NCBI RefSeq assembly: GCF_040536835.1
Contig: NZ_CP159578.1
Location: 4,092,001 to 4,156,000, forward strand
DNA from: Salinicola endophyticus
Lineage (GTDB): Bacteria; Pseudomonadota; Gammaproteobacteria; Pseudomonadales; Halomonadaceae
Direction of reading: 5' to 3'
Length of the DNA stretch: 64,000 bases
In this document: one piece after another, positions 40,679-48,594 of the stretch
Position numbering within the stretch: position 1 is the stretch's first letter
How the letters are laid out: every line of letters begins with the position of its first letter
Program-made: the position numbers and the translations under genes
Notes under the pieces: generated by a model
The model's input: only the letters and a program-made list of their open reading frames with translations
Database searches by the model: none
Told to the model about the DNA's origin: nothing

Positions 40679-41877
40679 ACTCACCGCCGCGCATCGACCC
40701 TGACACGCTCGCCTACCGGCTGCCCCGCGTCGCGCCGCAGACGCTGGCATTGCACAACGCCCTGCACCGCCCTCGCCAGCCGCTGACGCTGCCCACCCGC
40801 TCGGGGGCGAGCGCCGAGCCGGCGCAGCTACGCCTGCTCGGCGAGCAAGCCGACATCACCCGCGAGATCGCCTGCCCGCTGCATATCGGTGACGAGATGC
40901 TGGTCGTGACGACGAGCTGGCGCACGCTGGAAGCGCTCGGCGCCCATCCCGGCCGCCGCCGGTCGCTGGCGAGCGTCGATGCCGAATTGGCCGCGCTATG
41001 GCTGGAAGCGCTGTGGCAGCCCTGGCTGGCGCCGCTGGAAGCCGCACTCGACTGTGACATCCGCCTCGACCCGCTGGCGCCCCCCGCCCCGGCCATGGCT
41101 AACCCTCAGGGCCAGGCCGGCGACGCTGCCGACACAGCGCACGCCAATAGCGTGACGCTAACGCTGGCGTACACCCTCGGCACCACCAGCTACCCGCTGG
41201 CGCTGGCGCTGAGCGCGCCCCTGGCCGAGCGTCTGCATCCGCTGTTCGAGGCGCGCTTTCCGCCGTGCCCCGCGCCGGCGCAGGCGCTGCCCGTGACCGC
41301 TCGCGTCCACGCCGGTCAGCAGTGGCTGACCCTCGCCGAGTGGCGCTCGCTGGGCCCCGGCGACGTGGTCATGCTCGAGCCCCCCTACGCCGAACCGGAC
41401 ACGCTCGCCGTCAGTGTCGCCGGCCGTTGCGCCGCCGCCACGCCGACCGCCGAGGGCGTGCGTCTGCTGGCGCCGCCACGCGTCCCTGCGGGTGGCCACC
41501 CGGCCACTCGCCCCGCTCCCCGCCAACGAGACCAGGAAGCTGCCGCCATGACCCAACCGCCTGTGGATAGCCCGCGCGACGACACCGCCCCGGAACCGGA
41601 TGTGGATAACTTCGACAGTCTGGCGGTCGCGCTCACCTGCGAACTGGGACGCCTGACGCTGACCCTGGGCGAGCTGCGCGAGCTGGGGCAGGGCAGCGTC
41701 TTGCCGCTGGCTCGCCGACCCGAGCGGGCGGTCGATCTGATGGTCAACGGCCAGCGTATGGGCCAGGGCCGCCTGGTGATGATCGGCGATGATCTCGGCG
41801 TGCAGATCGAGCGCCTGGCGCTCGACGCCCCGTCGTCCGATGCCCAATCGCCCGACACCCAGGCGCCCGACGTATGA
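40675..41877 (+). CDS. sctQ: T3SS cytosolic C-ring/pod protein SctQ
   Basis: 400 aa. The N-terminal region 'CPLHIGDEMLVVTTSWRTLE' leads to a first SPOA-like domain ('VTARVHAGQQWLTLAEWRSL' 'GPGDVVMLE') and a C-terminal SPOA domain ('ALTCELGRLTLTLGELRELG' 'QGSVLPLARRPERAVDLMVN' 'GQRMGQGRLVMIGDDLGVQI'). A likely internal start at 41548 (ATG after AGGAAG) would give a separate 109-aa SPOA fragment, as known for YscQ, SsaQ and Spa33. Overlaps both neighbours by ATGA. Confidence 0.9.
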   Translation: MNSPPRIDPDTLAYRLPRVAPQTLALHNALHRPRQPLTLPTRSGASAEPAQLRLLGEQADITREIACPLHIGDEMLVVTTSWRTLEALGAHPGRRRSLASVDAELAALWLEALWQPWLAPLEAALDCDIRLDPLAPPAPAMANPQGQAGDAADTAHANSVTLTLAYTLGTTSYPLALALSAPLAERLHPLFEARFPPCPAPAQALPVTARVHAGQQWLTLAEWRSLGPGDVVMLEPPYAEPDTLAVSVAGRCAAATPTAEGVRLLAPPRVPAGGHPATRPAPRQRDQEAAAMTQPPVDSPRDDTAPEPDVDNFDSLAVALTCELGRLTLTLGELRELGQGSVLPLARRPERAVDLMVNGQRMGQGRLVMIGDDLGVQIERLALDAPSSDAQSPDTQAPDV

Positions 41878-42533
41878 CCGAGTTCCAGCCCAATCTGATC
41901 GCGATCATCATCGTCGTCGCCACCATCGGCCTGGTGCCGCTGGCGGTGGTGACGATGACCGGCTTTCTCAAGATCTCGGTGGTGCTGTTCCTGATCCGCA
42001 ACGCCCTGGGCGTGCAGCAGACCCCACCCAATCTGGTGCTCTACGGCATCGCCCTGATCCTGACGGTGTATATCACCACGCCGCTGATCGGCGAGATGAC
42101 CCATCGCTTCGAGGCGCATCAGGCCGGGCTTGGCAGCATCACCGAGATCAAGGAGGCCGGGGAGGCGCTGCGAGAACCGCTCAAGGACTATCTCTCGCGC
42201 TACGCCAACGAGCACGAGCGGGCCTTCTTCATCGATGCCACCCGCAGCCTGTGGTCCGAGGAGGCGCGCCGCGAGCTCCGCGACGACGACCTGATCGTAC
42301 TGATTCCGGCGTTCGTCAGCTCCGAGCTGACCCGCGCCTTCGAGATCGGCTTTCTGCTCTACATCCCGTTTCTGATCATCGACCTGATCGTCTCCAACGT
42401 GCTGATGGCCATGGGCATGATGATGGTCTCGCCGACCCTGATCTCGATTCCGTTGAAGATCTTCCTGTTCGTCGCCGTGGACGGCTGGTCGCGGCTGATG
42501 CACGGGCTCATTCTCAGCTATGGCGGAGGCTGA
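41874..42533 (+). CDS. sctR: T3SS export apparatus protein SctR
   Basis: 219 aa, four TM segments. Family marks are 'TMTGFLKISVVLFLIRNALG' 'VQQTPPNLVLYGIALILT' and 'LIVLIPAFVSSELTRAFEIG' 'FLLYIPFLIIDLIVSNVLMA' 'MGMMMVSPTLISIPLKIFLF'. Five SctR copies build the entry pore of the export gate. Confidence 0.96.
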   Translation: MTEFQPNLIAIIIVVATIGLVPLAVVTMTGFLKISVVLFLIRNALGVQQTPPNLVLYGIALILTVYITTPLIGEMTHRFEAHQAGLGSITEIKEAGEALREPLKDYLSRYANEHERAFFIDATRSLWSEEARRELRDDDLIVLIPAFVSSELTRAFEIGFLLYIPFLIIDLIVSNVLMAMGMMMVSPTLISIPLKIFLFVAVDGWSRLMHGLILSYGGG

Positions 42534-42534
42534 C

Positions 42535-42804
42535 ATGGACGACGCTATCTTCCTGTCACTGCTGAAGAGCGCGCTGTGGACGGTGCTGCTGGTCTCGGCA
42601 CCGGCGCTGGTGGTGGCCATCGTGATCGGCTTCGGCGTCGGCCTGCTGCAGGCGCTGACGCAGATTCAGGACCAGACGCTGCCACAGGCGGTGAAGCTGG
42701 TCGCGGTGCTGCTGGTGCTGATCCTGACCGGGCCGCTGCTGGCCGGGCAGATCGTCAACGTGGCAGATCAGGTGCTGGACAATTTTGCCGCCTGGTCGCG
42801 CTGA
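42535..42804 (+). CDS. sctS: T3SS export apparatus protein SctS
   Basis: 89 aa with two TM helices. 'ALWTVLLVSAPALVVAIVIG' 'FGVGLLQALTQIQDQTLPQA' 'VKLVAVLLVLILTGPLLAGQ' is the FliQ/SctS signature. I chose the ATG at 42535 because GGAGG lies six bases upstream. An in-frame ATG at 42520 would overlap sctR. Confidence 0.95.
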   Translation: MDDAIFLSLLKSALWTVLLVSAPALVVAIVIGFGVGLLQALTQIQDQTLPQAVKLVAVLLVLILTGPLLAGQIVNVADQVLDNFAAWSR

Positions 42805-42873
42805 GGCAACGCTGCCTGACCGGCTGCAGGCGCGGATCGTGACGTTACGCGGCGCGCGAGATCCGGGAGACCA

Positions 42874-43692
42874 ATGAACTACGAAGCGTTTGCCCACTTC
42901 CTCAACGACTTCGCCTACCCGCTGATCGCGGCGCTGGCGATCGGCACCGCGCGGGCGCTGGGCCTGGTGATGATGACCCCGGCGTTCAACCGCCTCGGGC
43001 TGACCGGCATGATCCGCTCGGCGGTGGCAGTGACGATCTCGCTGCCGCTGATGGCCGCACTGTTCGCCGATTTCACCGCCCTGCGCGACATCGCGAGCGT
43101 TGCGCTGATGGGGCTGGTGATCAAGGAGCTGGTGATCGGCGTGGCGATCGGTCTGGTCTTCGGCGTGCCGTTCTGGGCCGCGGAGGTGGCCGGCGAGCTG
43201 ATCGACCTGCAGCGCGGTTCGACCATGGCGCAGATTCTCGACCCGATGGGCGCCAGCGAAACCGGCGTCACCTCGACGCTGCTGTCGATCATCCTGCTGG
43301 CGCTGTTCTTTCTCACCGGCGGTTTCATGCTGCTGCTCGACGGCTTCTATCGCAGCTATGCGCTGTGGCCGGCGATCGACTTCACCCCGCTGATGACGCG
43401 CGCCTCGGCAATGGCGGTGCTCGGCCTGCTCGATCAGGTAATGCGAATCGGCGTGCTGATGATCTCCCCGCTGGTGATCGCCCTGCTGGTGGCCGACCTG
43501 ATGCTCGCCTATGTCGCACGCATGGCACCCAATCTGCACGCCTTCGATCTATCGCTGCCGATCAAGAACCTGCTGTTCAGCTTCCTGATGCTGCTCTACG
43601 TGGTCTTCCTGATCCCGCTGATGGTGGATCAGCTCGACGTGCTCAAGCTCAACCTGGCCCGCCTCGCGGCCATCCTCGGGGCGATGCAGTGA
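42874..43692 (+). CDS. sctT: T3SS export apparatus protein SctT
   Basis: 272 aa, about seven hydrophobic segments. Conserved FliR/SctT features include 'ARALGLVMMTPAFNRLGLTG', 'FGVPFWAAEVAGELIDLQRG' 'STMAQILDPMGASETGVTST' and 'PNLHAFDLSLPIKNLLFSFL'. One copy caps the SctR5-SctS4 pore. The next gene is not sctU, as is usual, but the second giant protein. Confidence 0.96.
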   Translation: MNYEAFAHFLNDFAYPLIAALAIGTARALGLVMMTPAFNRLGLTGMIRSAVAVTISLPLMAALFADFTALRDIASVALMGLVIKELVIGVAIGLVFGVPFWAAEVAGELIDLQRGSTMAQILDPMGASETGVTSTLLSIILLALFFLTGGFMLLLDGFYRSYALWPAIDFTPLMTRASAMAVLGLLDQVMRIGVLMISPLVIALLVADLMLAYVARMAPNLHAFDLSLPIKNLLFSFLMLLYVVFLIPLMVDQLDVLKLNLARLAAILGAMQ

Positions 43693-43823
43693 ACCGCCGC
43701 CCCGCCGATACCCTAGGCCAACAGGGTGTTACACGGCGTTGCCGTGCTGCCATCCCGGCGTCATCCGGGCGCCCCAGACTGAGCTCTCCGCCCCGCCCCG
43801 AGCCCCCGGCCAAGGAGAGCACC

Positions 43824-46800
43824 ATGCGCGTCGATCCCGATGTCACCCCGGTCAGCCCCTCGAATTCGTCCGTCGCCCCGCGCGCCTTCTCCCGTCTGCT
43901 CGAGCTGGCGCAGAAAATGGCCAAGGATGGCGGCGCGGAGAAAGACACTCTCGAACCCGGCAGCCAGGCCTACGAGGAGACGCTGAACTCGCTGGCAGAG
44001 GACATGGCGGACGGCATCGACATCGACAAGCGCCGGGTTGCCAGCCTGACGGGAGGCGCCGCGGACAGGTTCGAGACGCTGGTCGTCGCTGAGCTCAATG
44101 CCCAGCGCGCCGACGGCGACAACCCCGATCTTGCCCAGGCGATCGACGACGCCAAGGAAGCGCTGTTCGCGCGCATCGGGCATGCCCTCGACAACGCCGA
44201 CCGTGACGCCGACAAGGGTCTGGATGTCTTCGCAGGCTATTGGAAGCGCCATGGTGGCGAAGAGGCCGCGATCGACGCGGGTTATGCCGCCTACGACGGC
44301 TTTCTGGCCGATACCACGCTGACCGACAACCCCGATTACGAGGACAACCTCAATGCGCTGGCCCTGGGGATGGCCGGCGCCACGCTGACCGACCAGCGCA
44401 AGATCCTGCATCTCGACGCCTCGGATACGCTCTCCCAGCTCTACAAGAATCTGATCCAGAACCGGATCGATCAGGGCGACGATCCCCAGGAAGCGATGGA
44501 TCACGTCAACGACGATCTGCGCGAGCGCATCGACAGCGTCGGCGGTGGCGACGTCGCCAATGTCTTCGACGGCTATTTCAAGCGTCACGGCGGTGAAGCC
44601 GACACCGAGAAGCTTGCCCAGGAGAGCTACCTGGCCAATCGCGACGAGGCCGACATCGCCTACGACGACACGCTGAATGCCCTCGCCGCAGACATGGCCG
44701 AAGGCATCGATATCGATGCGCGCACGGTGAGGCCGCTGACGGGAGACGCCGCCAGCCAGTTCCGCCAGCTGGTGGCGTATCAACTCGACCAGCAGCGTGA
44801 GCGAGGCGACGCCCCGGATCTCCAGGCGGCCATCGACGACGCCAGGGAAGACCTCTTCGTGCGTACCGGCAACGCCTTGACCGATAACGACAAGGACAGC
44901 GCCGACGGACTCGACGTGCTCAACGGCTACTGGGAGCGCCACGGCGGCGAGGACGCCGCCATCGCTGCCGGCTACGCCGCCTATGACGACTTCCTCGCCG
45001 ACCACACCGTGACCGACAACCCCAGTTACGAGGACAACCTCAACGCGCTCTCATCCGGCCTGGCCGGGAGTACGCTGACCGACTCGCGCCAGATTCTGCA
45101 TATCGATTCATCGGAGACGCTGTCACAGCTCTACCAGAACCTGATCGACAGCAAGCTGAGCGACGGTGCCTCCCGCGAGGAGGCCACCGCCCAGGTCAAC
45201 GACGACCTGCGCGAGCGGATCGAGCACGCCGCCGGAGACGATGGCAAGGCGGTGCAGAATGTCTTCGACGGTTACTGGTCGCGGCACGGCGGCGAGACCG
45301 ACGCCCAGCGTTTGTCCGACAACGCGGCGCTGGACACGGCGCGGCGCGATCACGATCTGCCGGCCTTCAGCGATGTCGATATCCAGTCGATGGAGACCAG
45401 CGAGAGCGACCCGGACGACAGTTCACGCAAGCTGACCGTCAGCGAGCTGACCTGGCAGAACCTGATCGAAGCGTGGAAGACGGGGATCGAGGACGGCAGC
45501 ATCGCAGCCGACGACGAGCGCGCCCAGTTCTACCGTGCGCTACGCGCCCAGGGCGCGCTCGACAACGGGCTGGACCTGGTCGGTCTCGATGTCTCGGAAG
45601 GCCTGAGCCTCGATCACGTCACCGGTGATGATCTGGCCTCGGTCATCGATGGCGAGAAGCTCGACGAGCGCCTCGGCGAGCTGTTCGCGTCCGAGTCGGT
45701 GCAAAAGGATTACGTAAAAGCCCAGAGCGGCGCGATCGACAAGGTCGCCGACAAGGACACGATCGCATCGCAACTGGAGGAGACCGCCTTCAGCGAGGCG
45801 TACATCGATTACATCAACGATCTGCGTGAAAGCGGCCAGGGCGAACTCGCCGAACAGGATATCTCGCGAACCTACAATGCGCTCGCGGCGCTGTTCCCGG
45901 CGACGGAAGAGAGCGATAAGGCAGCCGAATTCGCCCAGAGCCTGCAGCTCGACTCGATGATCACCGATCTCGACGACCTGATCGCCAATCCCGATGACAT
46001 CAACGACGCCAACACCGCGACCGCCACCCAAGACGTGGTCAAGATGGTGCTGACCGCGCTCAAGCGTGGTGGCGTCGATATCCCGCGGCGCACGGCGGAG
46101 TCGATCGACAAGTTCGTCAACGAATATCTCAACGATCAGCAGACGGCGAAGAACTTCGGCAAGGCGCTGCAGGAGCTCGGCGACCGCTTCCAGAAAAACG
46201 GTGCCATCACCCGGGCGGATATCGACGGCCTGATGAAGAACGGCGTCTACAAGGCGCTCAACGAGAAGACCAACGGTGGCATGCTGTCACTGATCAGCAC
46301 GCTCAACAGCAACGGCGCGCTGGGCTCGACCGGCGGGTTGATCTCGCTCGCCTCGGGCATCTACCAACTCGCCGGCGGCGGCAGCAAGCTGGCCGACAGC
46401 GACGAGGCGCGGATGGCCGTGGCCAAGGAGTTCATCAGTTTCCTCGGCGCCAGCCAGCACTTCACCAACCTTGGCAGCCACATCAAGGACAAGGTCAAGG
46501 GCACCAACGTCAACGCCATGCTGGGGCTGGACAAGACGCTGCCGCAGATCTGGGCCGACGACAAGGTCAAGGGCAAGGCGCCCGCACCCGATGCCCACAC
46601 CTGGGAGCGTTTCAGCGAGAACATCCAGCAGATCATCGATGATGTCCCGGTAGGGGATCAGAAGGCACTGGCCAAGAAGCTGGATATTTCCTACGAAGAC
46701 GCCAAGAAAATAGTCGAGGGTGCCCAGAACGGATACGCCAAGAACCCGGCCCTGCCCGCAGCCACGACGACGACACGCACCATCAGCTCCTTCCTGCGCG

Positions 46801-47387
46801 TGCTCGACGGCGCGGCCAATTCGGCCACCGGGGCCCTGGATATCGCTCTCGGAGGGCTGATGATCAAGCGCGGCGCCGACAGCGGCGACGGCGCCACCAT
46901 CGGCCAGGGGGCGGTGACCGTCGCCGCCGGCGCCTTCGGCCTCGCCGGCGGCGCCTCATCGCTGGCCGCCCTCAAGGGCATCGCCGTGGCGCGCGCCGCC
47001 TCCGGGCCACTGTTCTGGGTCTCCGCCGCGTTGACGCTCGCCACCCTGCCCTTCTCGATCGTCCAGGACATCAAGCGCACCAGCGCCCTCGAAGGCCATG
47101 AGGCGGATCTGAAAGACCTCATCGAGGCGCTCGATCAGGATGGCGTGCTGACCGAGGACGGCGCCAAACGCTACGCCTTTCTGGAAGCCTACGTGCAAAG
47201 CTATGGCCAGCGCGATGCGCCCGAGGGCGAGAGCCTTTTCGACTACCGCCGCGACGAATACGAGTTCTTCCTGCGCGAGGGCCATCTGCCCGAAGCGGGC
47301 TGGGACGATTTCACCCACGAGGACTATGCCGGTGATGGCGACAATCTGCAGACCATCATGGATGAGGGCTCGACAGTCGGTGCCTGA
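43824..47387 (+). CDS. giant NolX/HrpF-like T3SS translocon or effector protein (1187 aa)
   Basis: No signal peptide. Residues about 50-505 form an ABAB repeat: A units start at 50 and 280 ('Y.ETLNSLAEDMA.GIDID..'), B units at 172 and 402 ('YEDNLNAL..G.AG.TLTD.R'), each ending 'F.GYW.RHGGE'; the period is 230 aa. A domain at about 609-680 ('GEKLDERLGELFASESVQKD') is shared with the 1523-aa protein at 22458. So are the hydrophobic parts near 830-855 ('GALGSTGGLISLASGIYQL') and 1000-1080 ('GAVTVAAGAFGLAGGASSLA') and the acidic end. Lying between sctT and sctU, it is surely part of the system, probably secreted. AAGGAGAG precedes the ATG. The exact role is inferred. Confidence 0.75.
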   Translation: MRVDPDVTPVSPSNSSVAPRAFSRLLELAQKMAKDGGAEKDTLEPGSQAYEETLNSLAEDMADGIDIDKRRVASLTGGAADRFETLVVAELNAQRADGDNPDLAQAIDDAKEALFARIGHALDNADRDADKGLDVFAGYWKRHGGEEAAIDAGYAAYDGFLADTTLTDNPDYEDNLNALALGMAGATLTDQRKILHLDASDTLSQLYKNLIQNRIDQGDDPQEAMDHVNDDLRERIDSVGGGDVANVFDGYFKRHGGEADTEKLAQESYLANRDEADIAYDDTLNALAADMAEGIDIDARTVRPLTGDAASQFRQLVAYQLDQQRERGDAPDLQAAIDDAREDLFVRTGNALTDNDKDSADGLDVLNGYWERHGGEDAAIAAGYAAYDDFLADHTVTDNPSYEDNLNALSSGLAGSTLTDSRQILHIDSSETLSQLYQNLIDSKLSDGASREEATAQVNDDLRERIEHAAGDDGKAVQNVFDGYWSRHGGETDAQRLSDNAALDTARRDHDLPAFSDVDIQSMETSESDPDDSSRKLTVSELTWQNLIEAWKTGIEDGSIAADDERAQFYRALRAQGALDNGLDLVGLDVSEGLSLDHVTGDDLASVIDGEKLDERLGELFASESVQKDYVKAQSGAIDKVADKDTIASQLEETAFSEAYIDYINDLRESGQGELAEQDISRTYNALAALFPATEESDKAAEFAQSLQLDSMITDLDDLIANPDDINDANTATATQDVVKMVLTALKRGGVDIPRRTAESIDKFVNEYLNDQQTAKNFGKALQELGDRFQKNGAITRADIDGLMKNGVYKALNEKTNGGMLSLISTLNSNGALGSTGGLISLASGIYQLAGGGSKLADSDEARMAVAKEFISFLGASQHFTNLGSHIKDKVKGTNVNAMLGLDKTLPQIWADDKVKGKAPAPDAHTWERFSENIQQIIDDVPVGDQKALAKKLDISYEDAKKIVEGAQNGYAKNPALPAATTTTRTISSFLRVLDGAANSATGALDIALGGLMIKRGADSGDGATIGQGAVTVAAGAFGLAGGASSLAALKGIAVARAASGPLFWVSAALTLATLPFSIVQDIKRTSALEGHEADLKDLIEALDQDGVLTEDGAKRYAFLEAYVQSYGQRDAPEGESLFDYRRDEYEFFLREGHLPEAGWDDFTHEDYAGDGDNLQTIMDEGSTVGA

Positions 47388-47405
47388 TCTTGCGAGAGGA
47401 GCGCC

Positions 47406-48455
47406 ATGAGCCAGCAGCCCTCCGAAGAGAAGTCGCTGCCGCCCTCGGCGAAAAAGCTGCGCGACGCGCGCAAGAAGGGCCAGGTGGTGAAGAGCGCCGA
47501 CCTGGTCACGGCGATGGTGATGCTGGCCTGTACGCTCTATATCGCGATCAGCGCCGGCGCTATCGTCGCCCGTATCGAAGGGCTGATCGATCTGACCGCC
47601 CGGCTCTATACCGAGCCGTTCGCCACCCTGTGGCCGCGCCTGGTGACGGCCGCCGGCGAGATACTGGTGCTGTCGATCCTGCCGCTGGTGGCACTGAGCG
47701 TGCTGGTGGTGATCCTGACCAACGTGGTCACCTCCCAGGGGTTCGTCTTCGCCGCCGAGCCGGTCCTGCCCAAGGCGGAGAAGATCAACCCGGTGGAAGG
47801 CTTCAAGCGCATCTTCTCGGTGCGCGGGGTGACCGAGTTCCTCAAGTCGCTGTTCAAGATGACCGCGCTCGCGGTGGCGCTGATCGTGGTCTATCGCCTG
47901 GGCCTGCAAGCGCTGATGGAGTCCTCGCGCTGCGGGCTGGGCTGCGTTCAGGGCACTTTCCTGGCGCTGCTGCAGCCGCTGGTGATCACCGCCCTGCTCG
48001 CCTTCCTGATCGTCGGCGCCGGCGACGTGTTGCTGCAGCGCTGGCTGTTCCGCCGCGATCAGCGCATGACCAAGACCGAGCAGAAGCGCGAGCGCAAGGA
48101 TCAGGAGGGCGACCCGACGATGAATCAGGCGCGGCGCAAGCAGCGCCGCGAGATGCATACGCTCAACGCCAAGCTCGGCGTGCAGCACGCCTCGCTCATG
48201 GTCGGTACCGGCGACGGCTGGCTGGTCGGCATCCGCTACGTGCGCGGTGAAACCCCGGTGCCGGTGATCACCTGCAAGGCCAACGCCGCCCAGGCCCCGG
48301 CCCTGCTGGAGAGTGCCTACCAGCGGCGCATCCCGCGGGTCGACGACCCGCTGCTGGCGGAGAGGATCGCCACCCGAGCGGGTAACGGCGACCCCATCCC
48401 GGACGGCACCTTCCAGCAGATCGCCGATATTCTCGTCACCGCTCGGCTGATCTAG
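47406..48455 (+). CDS. sctU: T3SS export switch protein SctU with a degenerate NPTH site
   Basis: 349 aa. Four TM helices follow the family start ('PPSAKKLRDARKKGQVVKSA' 'DL'). The linker and cytosolic domain are typical ('QRMTKTEQKRERKDQEGDPT' 'MNQARRKQRREM', 'RGETPVPVIT'). The autocleavage tetrapeptide NPTH, nearly invariant in SctU/FlhB, is replaced by Gly-Thr-Gly-Asp (267-270, in 'HASLMVGTGDGWLVGIRYVR'), while flanking residues still align with YscU. Cleavage between Asn and Pro, which prepares the substrate switch, should therefore not occur. It is the last gene of the cluster, 18 bases after the giant gene. No frameshift is evident. Confidence 0.92.
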   Translation: MSQQPSEEKSLPPSAKKLRDARKKGQVVKSADLVTAMVMLACTLYIAISAGAIVARIEGLIDLTARLYTEPFATLWPRLVTAAGEILVLSILPLVALSVLVVILTNVVTSQGFVFAAEPVLPKAEKINPVEGFKRIFSVRGVTEFLKSLFKMTALAVALIVVYRLGLQALMESSRCGLGCVQGTFLALLQPLVITALLAFLIVGAGDVLLQRWLFRRDQRMTKTEQKRERKDQEGDPTMNQARRKQRREMHTLNAKLGVQHASLMVGTGDGWLVGIRYVRGETPVPVITCKANAAQAPALLESAYQRRIPRVDDPLLAERIATRAGNGDPIPDGTFQQIADILVTARLI

Positions 48456-48594
48456 TCCTCCAGCCCAGCGCAGGCGTACCCCCAACGCCTGGCGGCAATA
48501 GCCCGGGTGCCCCACCGCGCCGCCGAAAGCAGTAAGACCCAGCCAGAGAAAGGTGCGAAAGAATTCCCCCGAGGCGCCAGCCACCCCGGGGCGC

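Noticed and set aside
48204..48215. Frameshift or assembly error as the cause of the missing NPTH in SctU
   Set aside because: The frame runs through with good alignment to YscU on both sides of the motif and to the natural C-terminus. A compensated double frameshift over four codons is unlikely, although resequencing would settle it.
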